From Tamarix chinensis (Eukaryota; Streptophyta; Magnoliopsida; Caryophyllales; Tamaricaceae): a DNA stretch of 64,000 nt. The stretch covers positions 16,288,212-16,352,211 of the forward strand of contig CM060175.1 of NCBI GenBank assembly GCA_030549775.1. Reading direction: 5' to 3'. The translations under genes and the position numbers were made by a program. The notes beneath the pieces are model-generated. The model made no database searches. It was not told where the DNA came from and was given only the letters and a program-made list of their open reading frames with translations. Below are positions 1 through 12,784 of the stretch, piece by piece. Each line of letters starts with the position of its first letter. Within the stretch, counting starts at the first letter, position 1.

Positions 1-1931
1 GTTAAAAAAATTATTTGTGGGTATTTGAAAAGTTGAAGACCTTAATCAATCTATCTATACTTTGAATCACCATTATTACAACTAGGAACTTGCTCTCATT
101 TCAGTTGTGCAAGGTATTTTTTCTAATTTAAAACATTTATTATGTAGGTTTCATGGTAATAAGAATGAGAAGGAAAGATGTGATAATGTCTCTAGTCGCT
201 TATCATTTGCATGTGGTTTAATGCCACGATAGAAAAATGCGATAGATGCCATAGATGAACAGACATACGAGGAATGACTCTTGTCATCGGATGAAGATTA
301 TAGAAACATTCCTAGCCTAATTTTGTATTTAAAGACGAATTGTCTATGACCATATAAACATAAAATTGCTTCTACTTTCTCTGGTAACGTGTTTCATATC
401 CATTAAATTACAAAGAACATGTATGCTTTGTATTTTATCTCCTAGTATAGTTTCTTTTACTTCTTCCTATTGATACACTAATATAATGATTTTTTTTTGT
501 TGACATGGTTAAAGGTGCTCATGGACCTTTTACAAGATTTTTAGACACATCATGAGGCAGCTTCAACACAATATTAAAGTAAATGCAGACATTATTGGAA
601 TTGTTACATGACGAGATCAAAGCATTGCTAGAGAGATCTTGGTTCAACACTCCTCATTTTTCTACAAGTGCCCTTTATGTCAATTTGAGAGGTCACATCA
701 CTTTATATGTAATGGATTCGGTCAACAAAGAGTGTCAAATAAATAATTATGTAGGTACCAATGATGATTTATGTGGATGTTATATGTGATGTATGCATGA
801 GATTAATACCTATATTTATAATTACATGTCAATCACCCTGTCAGCTATTGATCTGTTCTGAAATAAAATCTACATAGATAGGCCCATTAATCCACCGAAT
901 CCTCAAGAACCAACAGAAGTTACACGTCATTTACTCCATATTTCCATGGAACTTGTTATGAGCAAGCTATTAGTGGTACAAAATCAATCGGTGAGAGATA
1001 TTTAATATTGCAATTCCTCAAAAAATACCTCTCAAGGAGCCACCAGTACGACATCATAGAGGTAACCCAAATAACTCCACCAGATGGGATTTATCTAGTT
1101 GGGAGTACATAGAACAACAATCTTCAAGCCGTTTCGGATCAACACAATCTTGGGGTAGGTTGTCTCCAAGTTCAGGTCGGGACCGAGGTTGGAGTCGAAG
1201 ATGACAATCAGAATTTATGTCATTGGTTCAATTACAATTTCCATATGTGAGTCAAATGAATTGATATATAGTTCCATATATTAGTACCTGCTATAACGTA
1301 TTAGGAGGTGGGAGCTGGGATTTCAAAGCATTGACGTATATTATACAAAGAGATGAGGATCGGTGGGTTCAAATTCATATTGACTTATATTATAAGATAT
1401 TAGCTAGACGATAGTTGTAGGGAGAATGTATATTTATATGACACTGTTTATCAAGTTCTCAATACTATTCTCCACCGGGAAGGGCTAGCTCTGATGACAC
1501 ACTGGATGGGCATGGCAGATATTGGTCATGTCATTGCAACCCATCATTGTGTGTTGTTTGCATATTGCTCGTTGAATGCTGTAGTTCATTCCTACCTTTA
1601 GGGGCACAAAATGGAATTCAAGGTTCTAAAAATGAAGTGACTATATGGTTTTTACAAGAAACAAGTCCTTACATATCAGTATGTGGGTGTTTTATATCTT
1701 TTCTTCCATATCAATATTATATCAATGACAATTCTTATCATTTTTTTATAGGTATATCTTTTGGACAAATTTTCACTCTTACCACTGCATGTAAATTGGA
1801 ACAGATACCATGATGACAATGTTTCAACATGGAATACACTATATTTATCAAGAATCCAGCAATGTCAGTCTTTAGTACATGATGACTCATAAAAACCACA
1901 TCCTCTATCTTTAGACTCAACTTTTATCTAG
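1..1931 (+). pseudogene. MULE transposase-OTU pseudogene (M1), 5' truncated by window edge
   Basis: The conceptual translation, with several frame changes and stops, follows the M3 transposase (58318-61276 minus) from just after the second catalytic Asp region to the end. About 145-400 gives FHGNKNEKERC and later YKHKIASTFSGNVFHIH. About 583-790 gives HDEIKALLERSWFNTPHF and the start of the SWIM finger (DDLCGCYM), followed by a stop. About 1245-1400 gives the OTU start, with VPYIS kept but the catalytic DGNC replaced by a G-G-S-W-like sequence. About 1500-1680 is the next OTU part. The last exon, after an acceptor at about 1750, ends DSTFI-stop at 1931. SWIM-MULE transposases cut and paste DNA; this copy cannot be functional. 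It is valuable because it supplies the ancestral reading at sites broken in M3. Confidence 0.8.
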
Positions 1932-2712
1932 AATTGTTGTATTTTTTTCTAAGTTTATTTTTATTTGACCTTTGAAACATGTATATGATTAACTCTTGCC
2001 AATTTGTGTTTATTTCCTTGTTATCTTTCCATGATAGCTTAAGTATCTGACTTACGATAATCATATATATTTGTATTTTATTCAGCTTATATATCTTAGT
2101 GTTCGATTGTAATACCCCAAAAATTTACTTAGCCTAATTCCACATTATTAACGCCCTAAATTGATTTTAATCTCAAGAAATCTTATTTTTAACCTTAACT
2201 AAATTTCTTAATCCCGAAACTTTAATCAAAACTGAAACCTTGAATCGGTTAAACCGTAATTCATAAAACAAAATCAAAACCTGCTAAAATTTCCTCTAAT
2301 CCTAATTACTTGGCTAATCTAAAATCACCTAATCTAATCCTAATCCCCCAACCCTTCTATTTTTCCTTTTCTTTCTCCTTTTATTTTCTTCTTTTCTTCC
2401 CTCTTCTTCCTTTTTATTTTCTTTTCTTTTTCCTTCTTCTCCTGTGCCATTTTTCCCTATGGAGTGAAGGAGTTTGGCTCCTCTGCACCACCCCCATAAC
2501 CTTATATCCCACATGCATCCTCTCACCATCACCCTGCCACCCTCATGCCTCTGTTGCACTTTGACGCCATCACCACACACACCAACATCATCTCACCATC
2601 ACTCTACTTTTTCTTGCTGCAACTCTGTTTCGCCCGTTAGCCAACATCACCATCACCTTCTCCATTTTCATCTCTAGTGTACGTCTCCTTCATGCGCCAC
2701 CCTCACTAAAAC

Positions 2713-3050
2713 TAGGGTTGTTAACGAACCGAATCGAGCCGAGCTGGGGTAGGCTTGGGCTTGGTTCGTTTACTAAACGAGCCTACAAATAAAGCTTGAG
2801 CTTGATTTGTTTATAAACGAGCCGAGCCAAACTTTTAACGAGCCGACTCTCGAGCTTTGGTGGTAAACGAGCCGAGCTCACGAGCTTTTGCATTCTAAAC
2901 GAGCTCGAGCCCAAATTTATTAGGCTCTAGCTTGATTTGTTTAATAATCGAGCCGAGCTCGAGCCTAATTTTTAAGCTTGTTTAACAAGCGAGTCGAGCC
3001 GAGCCGAGCCCAAAAAGCTTGCGAGCCGGCTTGGTTTGTCAACACCCCTA
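2713..3050. mobile_element. hAT-type MITE, 338 bp, inside element C
   Basis: The ends are inverted repeats: the left starts TAGGGTTGTTAACGAACC and the right, read on the minus strand, TAGGGGTGTTGACAAACC, which is 15 of 18 identical. Flanking 8-mers are ACTAAAAC (2705-2712) and ACTGAAAC (3051-3058), 7 of 8 identical. An 8-bp target duplication is the hAT signature. The interior is a degenerate series of CGAGCCGAGCTC-like short palindromes with no coding capacity. It breaks the pyrimidine-rich part of C, so it is younger than C. Confidence 0.8.
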
Positions 3051-4539
3051 ACTGAAACCATCACCATCACCCTCTACTTCTTCCCCTGCTGCTTTCGTCA
3101 CCCTCATGCACTACCATCATCTCCATCATCCTCTGCAATTTTTCCCTGTTCGCATGCCACCACTCCCCTGCCATTTTTCTCCTCCATAGCATGCCACCAT
3201 ACTAGTATATATACCCCTCCATCCTTCCATTTAATTGTCGTCCATCATGTCCTCGACCTTCTTCTCTTCTTCCTTCTTCTTTCTTCTTCTTCCTCCATGT
3301 TTCTTCCTTGCTTTTGGCCTTCACACCACCCAATCCACCACTGAGCACCACCAGCCACCACTCACCACCATTTGGCTCGTGGACCGGCCACCAAGGTCAC
3401 CCCAACCTTCCCCTTTGTAGTTGTTGACCATCGTCACCGACCACCGCTTCTTTTTCCTTCTTCTTCCCCTCATTCGTTGTAGTGTTGCAGAGTGTACGAC
3501 CTATGCACCGCCTACTGCATGGCCACACAACACTTAAAATCCCCTAATGTACAACTGTGCAACCTTTGCACCACTTGGTCGTGGGTCTCTTTTTCTCTCG
3601 GCTTGGTGTTGCATAGTTGTGCAACTCTTGCACCGCTTGACCGTGTGTCTTTTCTCCTCTTGACTTGTTGTGCATTGTTGCTGCATAGCTGTGCAGCTCT
3701 TGCACCGCTTGAGTATGTGTCTTTTCTCCTCTTGACCTATTGTGCACTGTTGTTGTACAGCTGTACAATTTTTGCAATGCCTAGTTGTGCACCATTTGTT
3801 CTCTCAACTAGAAGTTGCATCACTTGCTGCACAGTCGTGCAACTTCCCATTTTGGCCTTGTACCCCTATTTCCAACCCCAAAACTTGTCCAAACACCACC
3901 CAAAATTTAACCATAGCTCTACCACACATTCCTCTGCACTTCCATACAATTCAAGCTTCCATTTGACTTTAGTTAATTCCATTTTTACCCTCCTCTACCT
4001 TAACTTCCCTCTCAATTTTAATCTTCAATCCTAATTGTATTTTTATCTTATTTTTGTAAGTGATCTTCCGATGATCTCGGACGAAGTCTAGGATTTACGT
4101 GCATAGAGCCTGGCGTCCTTATTGATAAGGGTACATGTCGTGGCTAGGGATTTATATAATATATGTATTTTTGTATGTGCTTTTGCACTATGTAGGTTGC
4201 GTTGAATAATTTCTTTATGGAAATGCTATGAAATGATTTTCTTGAAAGTCATGAAATGATGTAAATACGTCCTTAGTTATTTATGGAAAAATGAGGATAT
4301 GTACTTCAGATAATGATTGAACATTTTTACATTTTGGCTTTCATAAGGCCTTGGGAGAATACGGTTGTCTTGACTACCCTAAGGGTATTATGATCATTTG
4401 AGGATAATTATATGGTAGTACTTATATTGTTCAATTGTATGCCTTGCATATTTATATGAGTTCAGCATGATAATATACAATCAACTCTAAATAAGGTACT
4501 AATCATTTAAAGTGAAAGATCACATGAGTCAAGCCAAGG

Positions 4540-4975
4540 TGTTTATATGGGTTCGTTCCACTAGATAATAATAGTGGCTTTGGTGTGTTGTCCCCGAGAG
4601 GTGCATCGGTCCATTCCACCGAATTAAGAATAGTGGGGCCCCATACTCAATGTGAATGAAAATACAATTAAGAGATAAAGTATAAATGAAAAGATACTAA
4701 TAATTTAAAGTGAAAGACTACCTGAGTTACGACTGAGGTGTTAAGTCAGTTCCACCGGATAATAGTAGTGGCTCGGGCGTGTTGTCCCCGAGAGGTGCTT
4801 CAAACCATTCCACCAGTTTAATAATAGTGGCTCAGGAGTATTTTACTCTGAGAGGTGTTGGCTCCATTCTACCGGATAATAATAGTAGCTCGTGTGTGTT
4901 GTCCCCAGAAGATGTTTCATACCATTCCACTGGTTTAAGAATAGTGGGGTCCCTGAACTCAACGTAAATAAAATA
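4540..4975 (+). repeat. Hairpin array of element C
   Basis: Repeated units of CCACCGG-like and ATAGTGG-like boxes are separated by short stem-loops. Examples are CTCGGG (4772-4777) with CCCGAG (4787-4792), and CTCAGGAG (4831-4838) with CTCTGAG (4846-4852). There are two blocks, separated by a stretch with 'ATACTAATAATTTAAAGTGAAAG'-type sequence at about 4690-4720. Confidence 0.75.
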
Positions 4976-5155
4976 TTTGGATATGGTATATCTAATGAAA
5001 GTGTAATTGAAATACTCCAAAATTTATTATTTCAGAAATAAGTCATTAAATAGGGATTTTGGGAGAATTTATTTATTTCGTTGCTCTTTTAGATAATAGA
5101 GATTATGTAAGGGCATTTCAATAGGAAATTAAAATAAATTATAAAGGATAACCTA

Positions 5156-5160
<5 letters not shown>

Positions 5161-5208
<48 letters not shown>
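5161..5208. repeat. (CA)24 microsatellite
   Basis: An uninterrupted CA dinucleotide run directly before a short TATATA tract, within the 5' AT-rich part of element D. Confidence 0.98.
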
Positions 5209-5214
<6 letters not shown>

Positions 5215-6537
5215 AATACATATATACTTTGGGCCTTATATTAGCCAAAAAAACAAAAAAAAAAGAGGATAAACATTTTATTTTATCATTTGAATATTCC
5301 TACTCTATGTACCCAAGGTGATTATTCTAAATAGTTAGGTAAAATAAAATGCTAAAATAAAATGGCATAAATAACCTTTCTTTTATTTTTTATTTTTTTT
5401 CCTTTCCTTCTTCTTCTTTTACCATTTTCTCTTCTTTTTTTTCCTATTTTTCCTCGCTGTTGGGCCAGCCGCGGCCCAACCCCGCGCCTCCTCCCTCATC
5501 TCCCCCGCGGCCCAGCGCCGTCCCCTTCGCCCTAGGAACAAAACGTAGCGTTTCGCCTCTCACCCCGCCGAAACGCTGCACCCCGAGTAAAGAAAATATA
5601 ACCGTTGCCTGACGACGCGAACGCCGCGTTTTTCCCTAATTTCACCCAAAACGCAGCGTTTCATTATTTGGGGAAATAATCGCCGCCGCCCGGCCGGTTC
5701 CCCTTCCCTTTTTCCTTTCCCCTGGACCGCCGGTCCAGCCCTTCTTCTTCTTCTTCTTCCTCGCGACGTCGTCGTCCGTCGCCGCCTGCAACCAAAATTT
5801 TTTGCCGGGAAACGTAGTGTTGACGGCACGCCATTTCCATCAGTCGTTTCGTCCTTTCATCCCCGTTGACCTCCCTGCGGATGTGACCGATCGATTCAGC
5901 CATTTCCCGCACGCAACCCTCTTCTTTCTTCTCCGAAGAGTCTCGGTCTGCAACGGCAGACCTGCGCCAGACGACCTCCCCTAAACCTAACCCCCTAACC
6001 TCCCACGTGACCCTTGTCGTTTCTCCCTCAGATTGGCCTATAAATTGACCCCTCCACCGCATAGATCGGGTTCGAAAATCTGGAACCCAGAGGAACTTCG
6101 ACACACGCCGCCCAACCTTCAGCCGCCCTATTCCCCGCCTTCGACCACCGTTCCCACCTACCCGCGCCACCAACCTCTTCCCTGCACCCCCCTCTGCTCA
6201 ACCAACCACCTTAGACGCCTTGCCTCGCGCCGCATGTGCCGCCCTGGCCGTGCGAAAACCACTCCCCAAAATCGACCCCTCCAGCCCGCGCCACCTTCGC
6301 CCCGCCGCCGCCGGCTGTGCCGACGCTTGCAGCACCATCACCAGCCCCTAAAACCACCAAGAGACCCTACCCTACCACCCTACGCCCCCTGTTTACCCTA
6401 CTTCTCTCTCCCGTAGCCTCCACAAACACCTCTCCCAATTCTTACTCCCACCGCCGCCGCGGCCGCCACCGGCACCACCACACCACCAGGTTGACTCCAC
6501 CTCCTCGGACCCTAAACCCTGACTAATGAAAGTTAAT

Positions 6538-6602
6538 AAATTTAATATTGATAATTATTACCATTATCCTTATTATTATTATTATTATCCTCATTATTAA
6601 TA

Positions 6603-6639
<37 letters not shown>

Positions 6640-6990
6640 TATTATTATTATTGTTATTATTATTATCATCCTTATTATTATTATTATTATCATTATTATC
6701 ATTACTATTATTAATATTATTATTCTTAATATTATTGTCATTGTTATTATTGCTACTCTTAGTGTTATTATAACTATTAATATTATTATTGTCGGTAATA
6801 CTATTATTGTTACTATTGTTATCACTTTTATGATTATTATTATTATTGTTATTAATATTATTCCTATATTTATTACCCTAACTATGACTATCGTTGTTAT
6901 TATCTTTGTTAATATTACTAGTACGATTAACATTATTATTTTAACATCCTTGTGGTTACGACTAGTAGCGTTACTATTATCCCTATTATT
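6538..6990. repeat. ATT/ATC triplet array in element D
   Basis: About 450 bp of imperfect ATT-type triplets (ATTATTATTATC...). It gives long Ile-rich open frames on both strands which are not genes. A shorter similar array occurs at the matching place in element A (36290-36720). Confidence 0.9.
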
Positions 6991-8224
6991 ATTTTAGCTC
7001 CCGGTAACCATTAGTAAAATTGGTACTCTCTTAGCACTAACGGTGAATTAAGATAAGAGTAAAGTAGGGGAATAGTGCTTTGTTAGAGGAAAATTAACCT
7101 CTAGTGTTCTCCTTTTATAGGCGAATCAAGTCGACATCCGGAGGAGGCGTAGGAGCGTGGTCCAAGGCCGGTGTCGTGTTAGGTAAGGGATGAAGCTATG
7201 GCCTTGTGCTTATGTGTTGTAATGTGTGAATGAATGATGAGCATGCCATGACTTATGTGTGTTACGCATGTGTTGTGAAGCACTTGTTTATATAACGTAG
7301 GACAATGTGGTAATATGTATGTGTGTGCATCGTACATGACATGTGTTACGTTGTTATTTGATATTGATGATATGACATGATATGGTCCTCTAGGACATGC
7401 ATGCTAGGGTTAGTAGCGTGGAATGATAATGGAAGAATACGGAAAATGGACCTTGTGGGAAATTTGCATGGGGGGGGGTTAGAGCTTGCATGGGTATAAT
7501 CCTTACGTTGGAAAAGGGGGATGAGGGTGGTAAGTGAGGGTTTGGAGAGTCCAAGGGATGGTTGGAAACTTGGGGGTAAAATATTACATGGGCCGAGTTA
7601 AGGGCGCCCAAGAGCCTGATTAGGGTTTGAGAGGGAATGGGTAACTTGAAGGGTACCAGGGTGAAAGTAATCGAGGGAGGATGGAGTAAGGGTGTTGAGA
7701 GTGCGAATCCACCTACATAATGGACGAGTATGGGTTTTTCTAAATGAGGGGAGAAGTTCGGGGGTGAAAGAGGGGGTTGCTTGTTGAGGAAGTAAAGTGC
7801 TAGGGTTTTGGCCGGCCAGCTAGGGTTTGTCAATCATATGCGAACCAGGGAGAGAAAGCATTGCATTGGGAAATCTTCTAAGAAGAATGAGGGCGAGATG
7901 GAGGATGAAGCGATGTTAGATGAGTAAGAAAGGGGTCGGGCCACATAGGCTGATTAGGGCTTTCGGGGAGGAACCCTAGAGAGACAAGGGCGTACGGAGT
8001 TGATATCCTACGTGTTGAGATGGTCTATAGCCTTGGGGAATGGTGACTTATGGCAAGCTACTCTGCTTGAGTCTACGGGGGATGAATGTCGAGTGAACGG
8101 GAAGGTATGGGTCCCAACATATGGGACGGTCCTTCTGGAGGGAAGAGGTAGCGCATTACCAGCATGCATGTCAAGGGCGTGACGTGATTCAATAAGATAC
8201 GAATAAGACATTAATTACGTAAAG

Positions 8225-8615
8225 CGAAAGACTGATGAGACCGACCCAGTCCGTTCCACCGGTTAGAATAGTGGCCAGAGGCGTTTTGCCCTGGGGGTTG
8301 ATTTCCGGTCCACCGGCTATAATAGTGGCCAGAGGCGTTTTGCCCTGGGTGTGTATCTCCGGTCCACCGGCTATAATAGTGGGGGAGTTCGGGCTCGACA
8401 GACCCAAACAAATAAGTTAATCCATGGGAAAAATACTAAGTACTTACAGCGAAACACCATGTAAGTGCGGGGCCAGTCCGTTCCACCGGTTAGAATAGTG
8501 GCCAGAGGCGTTTTGCTCTGGGGGTCGATTTCCGGTCCACCGGCTATAATAGTGGCCAGAGGCGTTCTGCCTTGGGTGTTGATTTCCGGTCCACCGGCTA
8601 TAATAGTGGGGTCCC
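8225..8615 (+). repeat. Hairpin array of element D, two blocks
   Basis: Five CCACCGGYTAKAATAGTGG-like units in two blocks (8255-8380 and 8475-8610). Between them are stem-loops such as CCAG-A-GGC (8275-8282) with GCC-CTGG (8288-8294), and CCAGAG (8502-8507) with CTCTGG (8516-8521). The blocks are separated by a spacer with ACTAAGTACTTACAGCGAAA (about 8433-8455) that recurs in A and F. Confidence 0.85.
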
Positions 8616-9964
8616 CGTACTTACAGGGATAACGAAAGAGCGTGTGAAAAGGACTTATTATCATAATAAGTAATAATGAACAAGTACAAGTATGAAATTA
8701 GCCTTCCGCTTACTCGTCTTTGTATGTTGATGATGTGTTGAACATGTATCCTATGTGTATGTGTCGGCCTTAGCTCGTCTGTTACCTTACTCAGTACGTA
8801 GCGTACTGATCACCCGTTTCATGGGTGCTGCTCATTCCCACGAGCAGAGGACCCATCTGACCTTGTGCAGGTAGGAGACCACGTGTTCAATGCCTACGAT
8901 ACCTACGAGGCATCAGGTGGGACCGAGTGATGAGTCTTTCCTGGTCGGGGCCGAGAGCGAGTTAGCCAGACTCCTTTATTTCCCTCTCTATCTCCTATTT
9001 TAGCTTGTTGCACTTATGTTGTGTTGTATTTCAAAGGTGGGACTTTTAAATTGTAATCTTAATGATACTCTATCGGTGGTTGAAACCTCGTCTTCATGAA
9101 CATTTGTGTTAATGGTGCATTTATGGTTGATGTTTCACGTTTATGACTTTTGTTTTAGCCTTAGCACTTAGTATCGGAACGGTAGGAGTGAACCGGTCTG
9201 GCACTAAGTGTGGCGGTGATACCCCCAAGTTTACGGTTTTAATTCTTTCGCTTCCGCTAAACCTTTTGAATTAAACAAAATTTTTCAGTAGTAAATTTGG
9301 GGGTGTTACAGTAATACCCCCAAAATTCACTACTAAAAAAATTCGTTTTATTTAAAAGGAATAGCGGAAGCAAAATACAAACTATGAATTCCGAGGATAT
9401 TACCGCCACACTTAGTACCATACCGGTTCACTCCTACCATTCTAGTACCAAGTGCTAAGGGTGAAAGGGAAAAATACCACTTACGAGAAACTCAAACCAT
9501 AATTAAATCAAAGTAGCATAAATAACAATTTACAAGAATAAAATCTACCAGTAGTGGTTACAAAAATAAGGACCAAATTAAAATTGGGGTTTAAAAGGAG
9601 AAAGAGTACAACCCTAGGACTTTTTGGATAGTTCCTTACGCTCTTTTCCTTTGTCCACTTGAATAGCACATGAAATAGACCTGCAAGGGACACTACCCAT
9701 TGAATTAGCAGGGCACCCATGAATGGAACCCTTCAATACTATAGTACTGAGTAATCCTTTAAAACACACTGAAAGGCAGGTCCGCAATGCAACACATGAT
9801 ATAACACTATATACATATATGATGAGATGTGCATACATAACGTTTACATACTTGACAGGTCCATCAAATATTAATAAGTCATAATATAAAATCAATACTC
9901 CTGGGCCTTAAGCCATTAGTCCATCATTATTCAATCATCTCTCAGATTTTATATATCCATGTGA

Positions 9965-10390
9965 GTGTGGGAACCCCACTATTATAGCCGGTGGATCAGT
10001 CACATACAGGGCAAAATGCACATGACCACTATTATACGCTGGTGGATCGGTCACTCACAGGGCAGAACACACCTGACCACTATTATACACCGGTGGATCA
10101 GTCACTTACAGGGTAAAATGTACCTGGCCACTATTATATGCTGGTAGATCGGTCTGGCCCCGACTCTCATGGTGTTCTACTGTAAGTACTTAGTACCATT
10201 TATATGTCTTATCAAACTTAGGGTTTGGTTTATTGAGCTCGGGATCCCCCACTATTATAGTCGGTGGATCTGTCACATATAGGGCAGAACGCACCTGACC
10301 ACTATTATATGCCAGTGGATCAGTCTCCAGGGCACCCCGGCACCTAGCCACAATTATGTCGGTGGATCGTTCTGGGCCCGACTCAATAAT
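9965..10390 (-). repeat. Hairpin array of element E
   Basis: Plus strand shows CCACTATTATAnnCGGTGGATC units, the reverse complement of the units in D and A, with intervening stem-loops such as CAGG (10058-10061) and CCTG (10072-10075). Two blocks are separated by the 'GTGTTCTACTGTAAGTACTT' spacer at about 10170. Confidence 0.85.
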
Positions 10391-12784
10391 CTTCCACTTT
10401 AAATAATTAGTGTCTTACCTTGTCTTATTCAATAGATTTCACCCTAGATATGCATGACTAACACCATCTACGCTTATCCTCCCAAGATGACCCATCCCAT
10501 ATCTTGAGACTTTTGCATCTCCTAAATCACCCCGACATCCTTTCCTTATTCCACTTGCTCACACTAGAGACCCAACTCTTAAGTGTGTGGGTCTGTAATC
10601 CCCCGAAATTTTAAAAACCTATAAATAATAAATAGCTATTATTTGGGATAAATTAGCTTTTAATATTATTTAGTTTAATTATTTTATGAATTTTTGAGTA
10701 TATAAAATTGGATAGGAATATTTGATAAATTAAAATAAATTTTTTATTTTATCATACTCTTTTTATTTAAATAATTTTTCAAACCAATATTTTTCTAAAA
10801 TTATCCTTTTTAAACCCATATATATAATTATATTAAATTAAATTAGTAAATAAATTTATTCCCAAAAATATTATATTATAATATTTTATAAATTAAATTA
10901 TTTTAATATCTTCTATTTTCCCTTTTCCTTTTTCCCTTTTTCTTTTCTTCCTCCTTTTTCTCCTTTTTCCTCCTTTCTTTCTTTTTCCTTTTTCCTCCTT
11001 CGGGCTGCCGCCCGCACTAGGCCTGCCTCCCCTGCCCTGCGCGCCTCGGCCGTTGGCCCATCTCCCTCTCTCTCCTCCTTCATTCCCCGCCTACACTGAT
11101 TAACCTAGCTTCCCCCTCTTTTTTCTTTCCTTCCTCCCCCTTGGATCGGACCGACCCATTTCTTTCTCCCCCTACGCCTAGCTTGCTCCCTCCTTCTCCC
11201 TTTCTTTCTTTCTTCTTCTTTTTCTATACCTAACCAACCTACCCTCAATGCTACACCGACACCACCTACAACTGCCATACCGGACCACCACCTGCCTCCC
11301 TGCCACTCCGTCCCTCTCCCCTATCCCTTTCTTCCCTTTTTAGACCCAAACCAACCCTGCACCCCAGCTCACATGCCCTTTTCTTTTCCCTCTTCTTCCC
11401 TTCCCTCTCCTTGCCATCCAACAACTCCCTGCCACCTGCCATCGACCGTCCACTTGCCCCCTTTCTTCTCCCCCTACCTCATTCTACCCTATAACGTCGA
11501 GCCATTCTTCCTCCCCTAACTTCTTTCTCTCCTTTTCTTCTCCTTCCATTTCCATCCCTGTTTATGCACCACCGCCTCTTCCGCCACTTTCTTCGCCACA
11601 CCAACCACTTGCAGCACCTCCTGCCACCATCTACTCCCGCCCTACACCACTACAATACCCCCTCGAGCCCCTATAGCTCCCTTCTTCCTCCCCTCTTCCT
11701 TTTCTCTCATTTATCTCCCTTCTCGGCAACCTCCTTGCAACCCCTCCGTCTGCCGCCGTCCAGTCGCCTCTTCCACCACCTGAGCCACCAAACCACTCCC
11801 TACAACCTCCTCTACCACCCCACACTTCCTTTGGCCGAAACCAACCCTTGAAGCCCCTTATTTTCCCCTTCCTTTTCCTTCCTTCTCAACCACGCCCACC
11901 TCGGCAGCCTCCTTCGCAGCCTCGCCCTCATCGTCGCCGTCGCTACCTCCTCCGCCCTTGACCACCAACAACCCATCCCCAACCACCACCTACACCCCCT
12001 CCTCACCCTTACACCCTTCCGTTGCCCTAAATCCTCCCCCACCTACCTTCTTTCCTAGCCCCAAAATCCTAACTCGAAAACACCAATCCCTCCCTTTCAT
12101 GCCATTTCGAGCCCTTTATCCCTCTTGTTTTGCATGTAGCTCATGCTACATGAGTTGCATGAGTTTCTGCATGCCTTGGTATATTTTGGTTAATAAGTTT
12201 TAAGGTATAATAATATTTTAAGTTAAGCATTTCATTAATTAAGTGTTATAAAGTCTTATGGTTTGGTTTTCTTATTTCTAATATGATAATTATGGACATT
12301 ATTTTTAGGTATTGGTTTTACAAATCAAAGCTTGAACCTTTAATGGGAATACGGTTAAGGTTTGATTTTGCGGGAATTAAGGTAATCATTAAACTCCACT
12401 TAAATGCATGGATAACGTATGTTAGCACATGGGGGTTTTTGATATGTTATTATGCTTGATATATGTTGTTTAATATAATATATGTATTTTCTTGTATTGA
12501 TTGATAAAAAGGAAAGCATGCTAGTTTATATGCCATGTATGGAAGAAATGCTTAAGGGAGGAGTTTTGTTATTCAAGAAAGTGTTAAGTACTTATCTATG
12601 TTATATTATATTATTGTGAGCATTGATGTGTTAATAATATTATTGTGAGCCGTAGGGGTATTTTAGTAATATATCTTGTGCAAGAGTGTGGCCTAATATG
12701 TGTAGATGATAACGAGTATTATGTTAAAGCATAATAGTTGGTGGAGTTGGATAATGAGAATGGATTGTTAATATTAATATTCAT

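Larger units (their letters stand above)
5008..9310 (+). mobile_element. Element D: solo-LTR-like element inserted in the terminus of E
   Basis: It starts TGAAATACTCC at 5008 and ends GGGGGTGTTACA at 9310. The target duplication GTAAT is exact (5003-5007 and 9311-9315). Length 4,303 bp. It contains an AT-rich start, (CA)n, a pyrimidine/GC-rich block (5380-6500), an ATT-triplet array (6540-6990), a conserved GGCGTAGGAGCGTG block near 7146 followed by a TTAGGTAAGG donor-like site (also in A near 36845), hairpin arrays (8225-8615), the perfect hairpin CAGTACG-TAG-CGTACTG (8792-8808) and terminal stem CACTTAGT/ACTAAGTG (9165-9172 with 9203-9210). No gag or pol. Proline-rich frames at 6033-6526 are compositional. 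Confidence 0.85.

Noticed and set aside
3492..4034. 180-codon frame with repeated CALLLHSC-like residues
   Set aside because: It comes from short TTGTGCAACTCTTGCACC repeats in element C, which recur on the other strand in element B (47440-47640). No domain.
6523..6997. Ile-rich frames of about 140 codons on both strands
   Set aside because: They are translations of the ATT triplet array of element D.
7390..7833. 147-codon minus-strand frame in element D
   Set aside because: No recognisable domain; it lies between repeat modules of a noncoding element and is not preserved in A, E or F.
8225..8615. Regular CCACCGG units looking like a direct-repeat/spacer array (CRISPR-like)
   Set aside because: Plant nuclear DNA; units and spacers are both related and pair with each other, and the array recurs in six transposons without any cas gene.
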